The notes under the pieces were generated by a model that was not told where the DNA came from, searched no databases, and saw only the letters and a program-made list of their open reading frames with translations. From a bacterium (GTDB lineage: Bacteria > Bacillota > Clostridia > Oscillospirales > Acutalibacteraceae): DNA of 12,722 nucleotides. Numbering within the stretch: the first letter of the stretch is position 1; every line of letters starts with the position of its first letter. A program made the translations under genes and the position numbers. The DNA lies in the NCBI GenBank assembly GCA_020627425.1, contig JAHKXX010000003.1:1-12722 (forward strand). The letters are read 5' to 3'. Positions 5,849 through 12,722 of the stretch are shown piece after piece.

Positions 5849-6961
5849 TTACACTACGCTCTCCTTACTTATGTATACGGGATATGACAGGAAACCGCTG
5901 AGTGTTCTCTCATCCTTGATAGTAACATCCTTGTCCACTATCACATAGCTCAGGTTGGAGTCTGCTCCTACCTTTGTATCCTGCATTATTACGCAGTTGG
6001 AAACCTTTGTTCCCTTTCCGATATGCACACCCTTAAAGAGTATGCAGTTTTCTACCTCGCCCTCTATGTTACAGCCGTTGCCTATAAGGGAATTTGTTAC
6101 CTTCGAGCCAAGACCGAACTTTGTGGGCATATCATCTCTGACTTTTGTATATATAGGACGGTCGCCCTTGAACAGGTCGCCTCTTACCTCTGACTTCATC
6201 AGCTGCATATTTGCATTGAAGTAGTCGCCCATAGACGTTATGACCGGCGCAAAGCCCTTGAACTCATAGCCGTATACGTTAAGGTTCTTGTACTCTGCCT
6301 GTATTATATCGCGCTTGAAGTTAAGAGTATTCTTGCTGATACACTTGTTTACAAGCTCTATGAGCAGCTCTCTCTTTATAAGCATCATATTCATATAATA
6401 GCTGCAGCTGCCGTTTATATTTGCATTGATAAGTACGTCTATTACCTTGCCTCTGGAATCGAAGGACAGAACAGCCGGATCGTGAAGCTTCGGCGGAAGC
6501 TGATCTCTCTTGTATACAAGGGTTATGTCGGCGTCATTCTTCAGGTGCTCATCGCAAACCTTCTGGTAATCTATATTACAAACAACATCGCAGTCGGAAA
6601 TAACCACATATTCCTCAGTAGAATTTGTAAGGAACGGCATTATAGAATTGAGGGTCGTCATTCTGTTTGAATACTCCGAGGTATTTGCAAAGGGCGGAAG
6701 TATGAACAGACCGTCACGCTTCTTTGACAGATCCCAGGATTTACCTGTACCAAGGTGATCTATCAGGGACTGATAGTTGCTCTTTGTCAGAACGCCTATT
6801 TTATTGATACCCGAATTTACCATATTGGAAAGCGGGAAATCTATAAGACGATATCTGCCGCCAAAGGGTACGGCGCCCATGGTCCTTCTGTCTGTCAGCT
6901 CACTTATAAGATCCTCGTGCAGATTTGAGAAAATTATACCCATTATATTATTGCCACGCAT
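5849..6961 (-). CDS. glgD: GlgD, non-canonical ADP-glucose pyrophosphorylase subunit
   Basis: GlgD is the Firmicute paralogue of GlgC. In studied relatives it has little or no catalysis and joins GlgC to alter its activity. Here 370 residues show the nucleotidyltransferase fold (VPFGGRYRLIDFPLSNMVNSGI) and a C-terminal left-handed beta-helix (hexapeptide-like repeats near GNGCNIEGEVENCILFKGVHIGKG). The GGxGxRLxPLT nucleotide loop of GlgC is replaced by FSNLHEDLISELT. The RAKPAV lysine position reads TMGAV. The catalytic SGDH becomes SDCDV. I start it at ATG 6961: GAGGGGG (6971-6977) lies 9 nt upstream, and only one base (6962) separates it from the glgC stop. A TTG at 6979 is in frame but would include that ribosome binding site. 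The tight junction suggests translational coupling and 1:1 expression. Confidence 0.93.
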   Translation of the reverse strand: MRGNNIMGIIFSNLHEDLISELTDRRTMGAVPFGGRYRLIDFPLSNMVNSGINKIGVLTKSNYQSLIDHLGTGKSWDLSKKRDGLFILPPFANTSEYSNRMTTLNSIMPFLTNSTEEYVVISDCDVVCNIDYQKVCDEHLKNDADITLVYKRDQLPPKLHDPAVLSFDSRGKVIDVLINANINGSCSYYMNMMLIKRELLIELVNKCISKNTLNFKRDIIQAEYKNLNVYGYEFKGFAPVITSMGDYFNANMQLMKSEVRGDLFKGDRPIYTKVRDDMPTKFGLGSKVTNSLIGNGCNIEGEVENCILFKGVHIGKGTKVSNCVIMQDTKVGADSNLSYVIVDKDVTIKDERTLSGFLSYPVYISKESVV

Positions 6962-6962
6962 G

Positions 6963-8180
6963 TTACTCAACCCCCTCAATATCTGTAGAAATCATAGCCT
7001 GAGGATCTACCTTTACTCCCTGTCCTATGTGCAGGTTGTCGCCTATAACGGCGATACCCCACTTATCCTTGTCCTCGCAGTCCTCGGGACGCATACCTAT
7101 AACGGCGTTCTTGCCTATTACGGTGTTTTCGGATACTATAGCATACTGTACCACAGCGCCCTCTTCTATAACGCTTCCGGGCATTATTATAGAATCCTGT
7201 ACTACTGCGCCCGGCTTTACAACGACGTTTGAGAACAATACGCTGAAGTCTATCGTTCCCGCTATATTGCAGCCGTCTGCTATAAGCGAGTTCTGTACGT
7301 TTGCGGTATCGGCTATATACTGCGGCGGTACAACGGGATTGCGGCTGTATATCTTCCACGACTCATCGCTCAGATCAAGCGGAGTGTTCGGGTCGAGAAG
7401 ATCCATATTTGACTCCCAGAGGCTGTCTATCGTTCCTACGTCCTTCCAGTAGCCCTGGAATTCATAGGCAAACATTCTCTGACCGTCCTCAAGCATTCTC
7501 GGCAGAATGTTCTTGCCGAAGTCGTGCTCGGAGCCTTCTACGTCCTCGTCCTCGATAAGGTACTTTCTCAGCTTGTCCCAGCTGAATACATATATACCCA
7601 TAGAAGCGTTTGTGCTCTTGGGGTGTGCAGGCTTCTCCTCGAACTCATAGATAGAGCCGTCGGGGTTTGTATTCATAATACCGAAGCGTGAAGCCTCTGC
7701 AAGGGGTACATCTATAACTGCTATTGTACAGTCTGCCTGATGCTCCTTGTGGAAGGCTATCATCTTGGAGTAGTCCATCTTGTAGATATGGTCGCCCGAA
7801 AGGATTACTACATAGTCGGGGTTATAACGGTCTATGTAATTGATATTCTGATAAATAGCGTTTGCGGTACCCGAATACCAGTCTGCTCCATTTACCTGCT
7901 GATACGGTGAGAGCACGCGAACGCCGCTGTTCATACTGTCAAGGTCCCACGGCTGACCGCTGCCTATATATTCGTTAAGCACAAGCGGCTGGTACTGAGT
8001 CAGTACACCTACTGCCTCTATACCTGAGTTTACGCAGTTGGAAAGCGGAAAGTCGATTATTCTGTATTTTCCTCCGTACGGTACCGCAGGCTTTGCTATC
8101 TTATGCGTCAGCACACCCAGTCTGCTGCCCTGACCGCCTGCCAGCAGCATAGCAACAACTTCTTGCTTTGGATACAACAT
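6963..8180 (-). CDS. glgC: Glucose-1-phosphate adenylyltransferase GlgC
   Basis: GlgC makes ADP-glucose and pyrophosphate from ATP and glucose-1-phosphate, the committed step of bacterial glycogen synthesis. The 405-residue product has the usual length. The nucleotide loop GGQGSRL is at 15-21, followed by LTHKIAKPAVPYGG with K30. The metal-binding SGDHIYKMDY has D130 and D136. FEEKP at 180-184 holds K183, the glucose-1-phosphate lysine position. The C-terminal third is a left-handed beta-helix with hexapeptide repeats (ADGCNIAGTIDFSVLFSNVVV). Catalytic residues are intact, unlike in the neighbouring GlgD. ATG at 8180 has AGGAGG (8190-8195) 9 nt upstream. It lies 71 nt after glgB with no clear promoter or terminator between, and one base before glgD, so it is read as part of the glgBCDA operon. 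Confidence 0.96.
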   Translation of the reverse strand: MLYPKQEVVAMLLAGGQGSRLGVLTHKIAKPAVPYGGKYRIIDFPLSNCVNSGIEAVGVLTQYQPLVLNEYIGSGQPWDLDSMNSGVRVLSPYQQVNGADWYSGTANAIYQNINYIDRYNPDYVVILSGDHIYKMDYSKMIAFHKEHQADCTIAVIDVPLAEASRFGIMNTNPDGSIYEFEEKPAHPKSTNASMGIYVFSWDKLRKYLIEDEDVEGSEHDFGKNILPRMLEDGQRMFAYEFQGYWKDVGTIDSLWESNMDLLDPNTPLDLSDESWKIYSRNPVVPPQYIADTANVQNSLIADGCNIAGTIDFSVLFSNVVVKPGAVVQDSIIMPGSVIEEGAVVQYAIVSENTVIGKNAVIGMRPEDCEDKDKWGIAVIGDNLHIGQGVKVDPQAMISTDIEGVE

Positions 8181-8251
8181 TTTTGTGATCCTCCTCGTTG
8201 ATTATTTAATGTTAAAAGTTTTTTTAAGGCATGTATTGTCTTTCAGAGACT

Positions 8252-10348
8252 TTATTCCTCTGCCTTTTTGTCGGCTGCTTCGGTAGTTTTGGCAGCCTTT
8301 GTACTTTTTGTTGTCTTTGTCTTTTTTACTTCCTTAGCCTGTGCCGCATTATCTTCTACAGCCGCATCGGTCTTTTTTGCTCTGGGCTTTCTTGTTGCGG
8401 TCTTTTTGGTGCCGTCGGAAAGCTGTTTTGGTTTTCTCTTGATCTTCTTTCTTACGCACTTGAAGTACATGACCGACATAGGCGGCAGCGTAAGAGATAT
8501 AGACTGTGGGAAGCCGTGCATTGCTATCTCATCGGCAACTATTGCAGTGCCGTTTGATATGCCGGAGCCTCCGAACTCAGCAGCGTCGGTGTTGAATACC
8601 TCGCTGTAGGTACCGTCTATCGGAACACCTATACGATAGTCCTCACGCAGAACGGGCTGGAAGTTGCAGACTACTATTATCTCGTTGCCCTTTGTGTCGA
8701 TCCTGCGGAAGCTGATAACGCTCTGGGTATAGTCGTCGTTTGATATCCACGAGAAGCCTTCCCACGAATAGTCGATCTCCCACATAGGAGAGTTCTCTAT
8801 ATAGAAGTGGTTAAGCTCCTTAAAGAAATGCTTCAGTGTGCTGTGCGCCGGATATTCAAGAAGAAGCCAGTCAAGCTCTGTAGCATAGTCCCACTCCTTG
8901 AACTGTCCGAACTCTGTACCCATAAAGGTAAGCTTTTTGCCGGGGTGAGCCATCATATATGCCATAAACGTCCTGTCGCCGGCGAATTTCTGTTCATAGT
9001 TGCCGGGCATCTTGTTTATAAGGGACGCCTTGCCGTATACTACCTCGTCGTGAGAGATCGGAAGTATGAAGTTTTCCGAGAATGCATAGAAGAACGAGAA
9101 CGTAAGGTTGTCGTGGTTAAACGGTCTGTAAAGCGGATCAAGGGATATATAGTGAAGCATATCGTTCATCCAGCCCATGTTCCATTTGTAGTTGAATCCA
9201 AGACCGCCGGAATATGTAGGACGTGATACCATAGGCCACGACGTAGACTCCTCGGCTATCATAAGTACCTCGGGATAGAACTTAAACGCTGCTTCGTTCA
9301 GCTTTTGCAGGAACGCTACAGCCTCAAGGTTATCCTTGCCGCCGAATTTGTTTGCTACCCACTCGCCGTCGCGTCGGCTGTAGTCAAGATACAGCATAGA
9401 AGCGACCGCGTCAACTCTGATACCGTCTATATGGTAATAATCCATCCAGAATATAGCACTGGAGATAAGGAAGGATACTACCTCGTTTCTGCCGTAGTCA
9501 AACACCAGTGTACCCCAGTCCTTGTGCTCACCCTTTCGCGGATCGGCATACTCATAGCAAGGAGTACCGTCAAATCGCGCCAGTCCGAAGGCGTCACGCG
9601 GAAAATGTGCCGGAACCCAGTCCATGATAACATATATTCCTGCCTCGTGACATCTGTCAACAAACTCCATAAAGTCGCTGGGCTTGCCATAGCGAGAGGT
9701 AACAGCGTAGTAGCCGGTTACCTGATAGCCCCACGACGCGTCAAAGGGATATTCCGTAAGGGGCATAAGCTCTATATGGGTATAGCCCATCTCCTTAACA
9801 TACGGAATAAGCTCATCAGCCAGCTTGCTGTAGGAGAAGGTGTTTCCGTCCTTATACTTTCTCCAGGAGCCTGCGTGTACTTCATAAATATTCATCGGGC
9901 TGCTGTAGGACGGGTGAGCAGCCTTTGTTTTCTGCCATTTCTGATCGTGCCACTTAAAGCCGTCAAGATCAATGAATACAGACGCATTGTTCGGTCTTGT
10001 CTCATAATGATAGGCATACGGGTCAGACTTCATCATACAGTAATCTTCATATGTTTCAATACTGTATTTATAGATGGTGTAGTCCTCAAGTGCCTCGGGG
10101 ATAAAGCATTCCCACACGCCGCCGTCAGATATTCTATGCATATAATGTACATTTCTGTCCCAGTTATTAAAGGTACCTACAACAGAAACGGACTTTGCAT
10201 TCGGCGCCCATGTCCTGAACATAACACCCTCGGTGCCGTTTATAGTCAATCTATGTGCTCCAAGAAATCTATATGCGTGATAGTTCTCACCGCTATGAAA
10301 CAGGTCAAGCTCACTGCGTTCGTTATTTTCACCGTTACCAAGCTGCAT
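8252..10348 (-). CDS. glgB: 1,4-alpha-glucan branching enzyme GlgB with lysine-rich C-terminal tail
   Basis: GlgB cuts an alpha-1,4 chain and rejoins it through an alpha-1,6 bond, creating glycogen branches. From ATG 10348 the product has 698 residues. It has an N-terminal CBM48-type module (GVMFRTWAPNAKSVSVVGTF), a GH13 barrel with GIRVDAVASML (nucleophile D313), MIAEEST (acid/base E366) and PISHDEV (D434), and a C-terminal beta domain. The last 65 residues (about 634-698) are low-complexity, with about 19 Lys plus many Ala and Thr, and are not part of the usual enzyme. The frame is open to ATG 10387, but that codon lies upstream of the predicted transcription start. AAGGAG at 10358-10363 is placed 9 nt before 10348, so I prefer the shorter form. 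It is the first gene of the operon. Confidence 0.94.
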   Translation of the reverse strand: MQLGNGENNERSELDLFHSGENYHAYRFLGAHRLTINGTEGVMFRTWAPNAKSVSVVGTFNNWDRNVHYMHRISDGGVWECFIPEALEDYTIYKYSIETYEDYCMMKSDPYAYHYETRPNNASVFIDLDGFKWHDQKWQKTKAAHPSYSSPMNIYEVHAGSWRKYKDGNTFSYSKLADELIPYVKEMGYTHIELMPLTEYPFDASWGYQVTGYYAVTSRYGKPSDFMEFVDRCHEAGIYVIMDWVPAHFPRDAFGLARFDGTPCYEYADPRKGEHKDWGTLVFDYGRNEVVSFLISSAIFWMDYYHIDGIRVDAVASMLYLDYSRRDGEWVANKFGGKDNLEAVAFLQKLNEAAFKFYPEVLMIAEESTSWPMVSRPTYSGGLGFNYKWNMGWMNDMLHYISLDPLYRPFNHDNLTFSFFYAFSENFILPISHDEVVYGKASLINKMPGNYEQKFAGDRTFMAYMMAHPGKKLTFMGTEFGQFKEWDYATELDWLLLEYPAHSTLKHFFKELNHFYIENSPMWEIDYSWEGFSWISNDDYTQSVISFRRIDTKGNEIIVVCNFQPVLREDYRIGVPIDGTYSEVFNTDAAEFGGSGISNGTAIVADEIAMHGFPQSISLTLPPMSVMYFKCVRKKIKRKPKQLSDGTKKTATRKPRAKKTDAAVEDNAAQAKEVKKTKTTKSTKAAKTTEAADKKAEE

Positions 10349-10389
10349 ATACAACATCTCCTTCTGCATACTTCTATTTATATACATAT

Positions 10390-10418
10390 ATCATACCTTA
10401 ATTTTGGATAAATTTCAA
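10390..10418 (-). promoter_or_regulatory. Sigma-A promoter of the glgBCDA operon
   Basis: On the minus strand TTGAAA (10413-10418) and TATGAT (10390-10395) are separated by exactly 17 bp. The predicted start is near 10383. This leaves about 35 nt of leader before the glgB ATG at 10348 and rules out the upstream ATG at 10387 for this promoter. The surroundings are AT-rich. Confidence 0.75.
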
Positions 10419-10523
10419 GTGTTTTATAATTATTTTTTATGAAAAATTGTTATAAGTTAAATAATAAGCCTCGTTTATCTTTAAAAACTGTATATTATTA
10501 TAAAAGCTCCTATCTACTCTCTA

Positions 10524-10553
10524 ATTATACCACTCCCCTTTGTCATATCCTGT
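10524..10553 (-). promoter_or_regulatory. Outward promoter-like module at the outer end of repeat D
   Basis: On the minus strand a G-rich run (GGGGAG) leads into TGGTATAAT, an extended -10 with TATAAT at 10524-10529. No convincing -35 lies at 17 bp; ATGACA is too close and CGACAG is 20 bp away. It matches the outer-end modules of copies B and E. If active it would read toward glgB, about 105 bp upstream of the operon's own promoter. Confidence 0.4.
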
Positions 10554-10640
10554 CGCCCGGTGCCCGGGCGGTCGACTCTCTCTTGCCGCACGGCGGCAAG
10601 GGCGTGCATGGCACGCCGCAGCGTGACAAGCTCTTGTTAC
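10554..10640. repeat. Row of four hairpins in repeat D
   Basis: Four stem-loops follow one another. CGCCCGG/CCGGGCG with a TGC loop is at 10554-10570. CTTGCCGC/GCGGCAAG with an ACG loop is at 10582-10600. GGCGTGC/GCACGCC with an ATG loop is at 10601-10617. GTGACAA/TTGTTAC with one G-U pair is at 10623-10640. The first three are perfect. Only the first has a counterpart at the tip of the other copies, so the rest is an arm variant of this copy. Confidence 0.65.
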
Positions 10641-10780
10641 CGCCAACTATAAAGCACCGTCTCAAGCTTGGTTTATTATACCTCTCTGTCCGCGCCGTGC
10701 CGCACAGGGCGGCGCTTGACGCTGGTTTGAAGTGGAGGCGAGTGTACTTGTCTATTCTGTTTAGTGTACCGACTTGAGTG
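10554..10780 (+). repeat. Dispersed hairpin-rich repeat, copy D
   Basis: From about 10640 onward it matches copies A and C in order: ACCGCC, GGTTTATTATACCTCTC, TCCGCGCC, GGCGCTTGACGCTGGTTTGA, and a GTGTACTTGTCTATTCTG-type run. Its outer tip, GCCCGGTGCC (10555-10564), is the exact inverted complement of GGCACCGGGC (11015-11024) at the far end of copy E. The D-E pair is therefore bounded by 10-bp inverted ends about 470 bp apart. The reading frames here have no ribosome binding site and follow the repeat. Confidence 0.75.
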
Positions 10781-10784
10781 AAAA

Positions 10785-10808
10785 GTGGAATTGTGGAATT
10801 GTGGAGTT
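10785..10808 (+). repeat. Three tandem 8-bp units in the D-E spacer
   Basis: GTGGAATT occurs twice in a row, followed by GTGGAGTT. It lies in the spacer between inverted copies D and E, just outside the matched repeat sequence, and may vary in unit number by slippage. Confidence 0.6.
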
Positions 10809-10822
10809 GCACAGCCATACTT

Positions 10823-11024
10823 GCTGTACTGTTTTTTTTGAGACAATGAGCAGAGTAGAGAGTATATTTTGTCTCTACTACAAAGCAGCACGAGCGGCGC
10901 GTAAGCGCCGTGACGCGGACGGAGAGGTATAATAAACCCAACCAGACCGCGTGCCGATAAAGTAGGCGGCAACACCAATTCGAGTGCGCGAATTGCTCAG
11001 CGCGAGCACGCGCAGGCACCGGGC
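10823..11024 (-). repeat. Dispersed hairpin-rich repeat, copy E (inverted relative to D)
   Basis: Its reverse complement matches copy A through the exact 33-bp tip (10981-11013 against 168-200). Shared blocks continue to the inner end GTCTC followed by an A-run and ACAGTACAGCAAGT. It also shares the GGTTTATTATACCTCTC block with copy D. Internal hairpins include CGGCGC/GCGCCG with a GTAA loop (10895-10910). The outer end at 11024 touches the -35 box of the downstream gene at 11025. Confidence 0.78.
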
Positions 11025-11053
11025 TTGACGGTGGAAGGTGGGGATGGTATTAT
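11025..11053 (+). promoter_or_regulatory. Sigma-A promoter of the methyltransferase gene, abutting repeat E
   Basis: TTGACG (11025-11030) and TATTAT (11048-11053) are 17 bp apart, with TGG just before the -10 box (extended -10). The -35 begins at the base after the inverted tip of repeat E. The G-rich spacer ending in ATGGT is like that of the hflX promoter. The predicted start is near 11060. Confidence 0.75.
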
Positions 11054-11075
11054 TTAGGGGGATGGGGTGTTAAGG

Positions 11076-12437
11076 ATGGAACTAAAGAAAAATGATATAA
11101 AAGAGAGCGAGATAATAGACTATACCGTTGAAGGCAGCGGAGTCTGTAGAATAGACGGAAGGGCGGTTTTTGTGCCGAATACAGCCGTCGGAGACAGGCT
11201 AAGGGTGCGGATACTGAAAGCCACTAAAAAAGCAGCGTATGGTAAAGCGGAGGAAATACTTGTACCGTCGGATGACAGAATAATACCTGACTGCGATGTG
11301 TTCATGAAATGCGGAGGCTGTTGCTTCAGACATATCAGCTATGCTTCCGAGCTTGACTTCAAGCAAAAAAGAGTATGCGACGCATTGACGCGTATAGGAG
11401 GCATTGATAAAAGCCTGATACAAAAAATAAAAGGCTCTGACAATACAGAGCACTATAGAAATAAAGCTCAACTTCCCGTCACGCGAGACAGGGACGGAAG
11501 AATACGCGTGGGCTTTTTTGCAGCAGCAAGCCATAGGGTGATTCCGCTTGATAGGTGTATGCTGCACGCAGAGCCGTTTGACAGAACCATAAAAATTTTT
11601 CTGACATGGGCAAACAAATATAATATAGAGCCGTATGATGAAAAAACACATAGCGGCGTGCTTCGTCACCTGTACCTCAGATTTGCCGAAAAAACCGGCG
11701 AGCTGATGGTGTGCGTAATAATTAATAAAAAAAGCCTGCCGTACAGTGACGAGCTTGTTGAAATGCTGAGAGAACTGCCGGAGCTGAAAACAGCAGTTCT
11801 CAATATCAACACGGAAAGAACCAATGTAATAACCGGCAAAAAATGTATAAATCTGTACGGCGACGGCTATATCACAGACGAATTGTGCGGACTCAGGTTC
11901 AGGATCTCACCGCTTTCGTTTTATCAGGTAAACAGAACCCAAGCCGAGCGCCTGTACGGTATTGCACGTGAACTTGCCGAACTGAATAAGGACGAGACAT
12001 TGTTAGACCTGTACTGCGGAACGGGAACCATAGGCTTGTCTATGGCTAAAAACGCAAAGCACCTGATCGGGGCAGAAATAATAGAACAGGCGGTAAAGGA
12101 CGCAAGGATCAATGCCGAAGCAAACGGTATAGATAACGCCGAGTTTATCTGTGCCGATTCGGGAAAGGCAGCACAAATGCTGAGGGACAGAAACGAAAAG
12201 CCGGACTGTATTATAGTCGACCCTCCGCGAAAGGGCTGCTCGGAGGAGGTCATCAGAACAATAGCAGAGATGGAACCGGCGCGTGTAGTATATGTGTCGT
12301 GCGACCCTGCTACACTGGCGCGCGATATAAAGCTGTTTGAAGAGACCGGCTACAAGGTACAAACAGCCGTACCGGTGGATATGTTCCCGAGAACCGGGCA
12401 TGTGGAGTGTGTGGTATTGATGACTAAATGTGAGTGA
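11076..12437 (+). CDS. rlmD: 23S rRNA (uracil-C5)-methyltransferase, RlmD/RumA family
   Basis: This enzyme uses S-adenosylmethionine to methylate a uracil at C5 in 23S rRNA. Counted from ATG 11076 (453 residues), an N-terminal TRAM-type RNA-binding domain (about 1-60) is followed by the four cysteines of a 4Fe-4S cluster: C73, C79, C82 (C-x5-C-x2-C) and C161. Then comes LSFYQVN, the SAM-binding LDLYCGTGT (311-318 core), IIVDPPRKGC and the catalytic VSCDPATLARD with nucleophile C409. All key residues are intact. I prefer ATG 11076 because MELKKNDI is a typical family start and GTG 11067 would leave only about 7 nt of leader. GTG 11067 has AGGGGG 5 nt upstream and remains possible. Firmicute members can modify two sites (RlmCD), so the exact uridine is not certain. 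Confidence 0.92.
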   Translation: MELKKNDIKESEIIDYTVEGSGVCRIDGRAVFVPNTAVGDRLRVRILKATKKAAYGKAEEILVPSDDRIIPDCDVFMKCGGCCFRHISYASELDFKQKRVCDALTRIGGIDKSLIQKIKGSDNTEHYRNKAQLPVTRDRDGRIRVGFFAAASHRVIPLDRCMLHAEPFDRTIKIFLTWANKYNIEPYDEKTHSGVLRHLYLRFAEKTGELMVCVIINKKSLPYSDELVEMLRELPELKTAVLNINTERTNVITGKKCINLYGDGYITDELCGLRFRISPLSFYQVNRTQAERLYGIARELAELNKDETLLDLYCGTGTIGLSMAKNAKHLIGAEIIEQAVKDARINAEANGIDNAEFICADSGKAAQMLRDRNEKPDCIIVDPPRKGCSEEVIRTIAEMEPARVVYVSCDPATLARDIKLFEETGYKVQTAVPVDMFPRTGHVECVVLMTKCE

Positions 12438-12670
12438 ATAACGGGCAAAAGTGCCGATTTCAAGGCTTTCGGTGGTTCTTTTGTGAATGGGCTTTTTGTG
12501 GCTTGTCTGCTTCCAAACCGCTGAATTGGTCACACCCGTGTATCTGTGAAATAGGGTTGTGTGGGCAAAAAGTTTGTACATACAAAACGGGCGGAATCCT
12601 CGAATATTTTAACTATATATCCCAGATCCCTGTTTGACATTAAACATTGTAAAGAATTGGAGAAGATGAT
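12438..12670. other. Intergenic region after rlmD
   Basis: No convincing gene, terminator hairpin or complete promoter is visible in these 233 bases. A TTGACA at 12634-12639 has no matching -10 at normal spacing. A small palindrome, TTTGTA-CA-TACAAA, lies at 12573-12586. A 67-codon frame from GTG 12434 overlaps the rlmD stop, lacks a ribosome binding site, and has an odd Trp/Cys-rich composition, so it is not called. Confidence 0.5.
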
Positions 12671-12722
12671 ATGTCGAAAAAAGAAGAATTGCTTTCAGAA
12701 ATAAAGAAACTTAGCAGCAAAA
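12671..12722 (+). CDS. Start of an unidentified gene, cut by the window edge
   Basis: ATG at 12671 is preceded by TTGGAGA (GGAGA at 12659-12663, 7 nt upstream). It opens a frame that runs off the window, with 17 residues readable (MSKKEELLSEIKKLSSK). The visible part is highly charged and looks helical, as in many cytosolic proteins. That is too little to name a family. It could be expressed alone or with genes to the right. Confidence 0.6.
   Translation, partial: MSKKEELLSEIKKLSSK

Noticed and set aside
8181..8251. Terminator or promoter between glgB and glgC
   Set aside because: Only a 4-bp stem (GTCT/AGAC) and no paired -35/-10 boxes are visible, so the genes are read as one operon.
9305..10411. 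368-codon plus-strand frame across glgB
   Set aside because: It is antisense to a full, motif-rich branching enzyme and has no recognisable domains or ribosome binding site.
10660..10930. TATAAT-like box inside repeats D and E (GAGAGGTATAATAAACC) as a conserved internal promoter
   Set aside because: No -35 box lies at the right spacing, and copies A, B and C do not keep the TATAAT.
10554..11024. CRISPR array from the repeated hairpin units
   Set aside because: Units are long, inverted and unequal, with no regular short direct repeats, unique spacers or cas genes.
12573..12586. TTTGTA-CA-TACAAA palindrome as an operator for the last gene
   Set aside because: It is short and AT-rich, and no complete promoter is recognisable near it.
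12434..12637. 67-codon plus-strand frame after rlmD
   Set aside because: It starts at a GTG inside the rlmD stop region without a ribosome binding site and has an unusual Trp/Cys-rich composition.

Overview
The window looks like chromosomal DNA of a low-to-medium GC Firmicute, most likely a Ruminococcus-type clostridium (Oscillospiraceae). The basis is strong AGGAGG-type ribosome binding sites, sigma-A promoters, and a glycogen operon that contains glgD, the Firmicute-type paralogue of glgC. The genus is an inference from gene content and repeat style, not a database match.

Layout, left to right. Bases 1-~650 hold no gene. They hold one partial (C, 1-~105) and two full (A, 168-~390, plus; B, ~458-645, minus) copies of a dispersed, hairpin-rich repeat, with A and B facing each other. 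A promoter abutting the outer end of B drives hflX (708-1952, plus), a ribosome-associated GTPase. A consensus promoter then drives an intracellular GH13 alpha-glucan hydrolase (2073-4037, plus). Next, in the convergent gap, is a 270-bp MITE-like element (4064-4333) with near-perfect 18-bp terminal inverted repeats and an exact 10-bp flanking direct repeat. The bidirectional terminator of the glycogen operon follows. The operon runs right to left: glgB (10348-8252), glgC (8180-6963), glgD (6961-5849), glgA (5827-4403), from a sigma-A promoter at 10390-10418. Bases 10524-11053 hold a second inverted pair of the same repeat (D and E). It again abuts a promoter, this one driving an RlmD-type 23S rRNA uracil-C5 methyltransferase (11076-12437, plus). 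The first 17 codons of an unidentified gene close the window.

How the genes work together. GlgC, probably in complex with its degenerate partner GlgD, makes ADP-glucose. GlgA polymerises it into alpha-1,4-glucan and GlgB adds alpha-1,6 branches. The convergent GH13 enzyme lacks a signal peptide and probably trims or recycles internal glucan or imported maltodextrin. hflX and the methyltransferase are unlinked ribosome or RNA functions that share a repeat-associated promoter arrangement.

The known genes are ordinary. The unusual material is in the gaps. One item is the repeat family, whose outer ends each carry a G-rich, outward-facing -10-like module. The other is the small terminator-bearing MITE. 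Also notable are a long lysine-rich tail on GlgB and replacement of the KxGGL lysine in GlgA.
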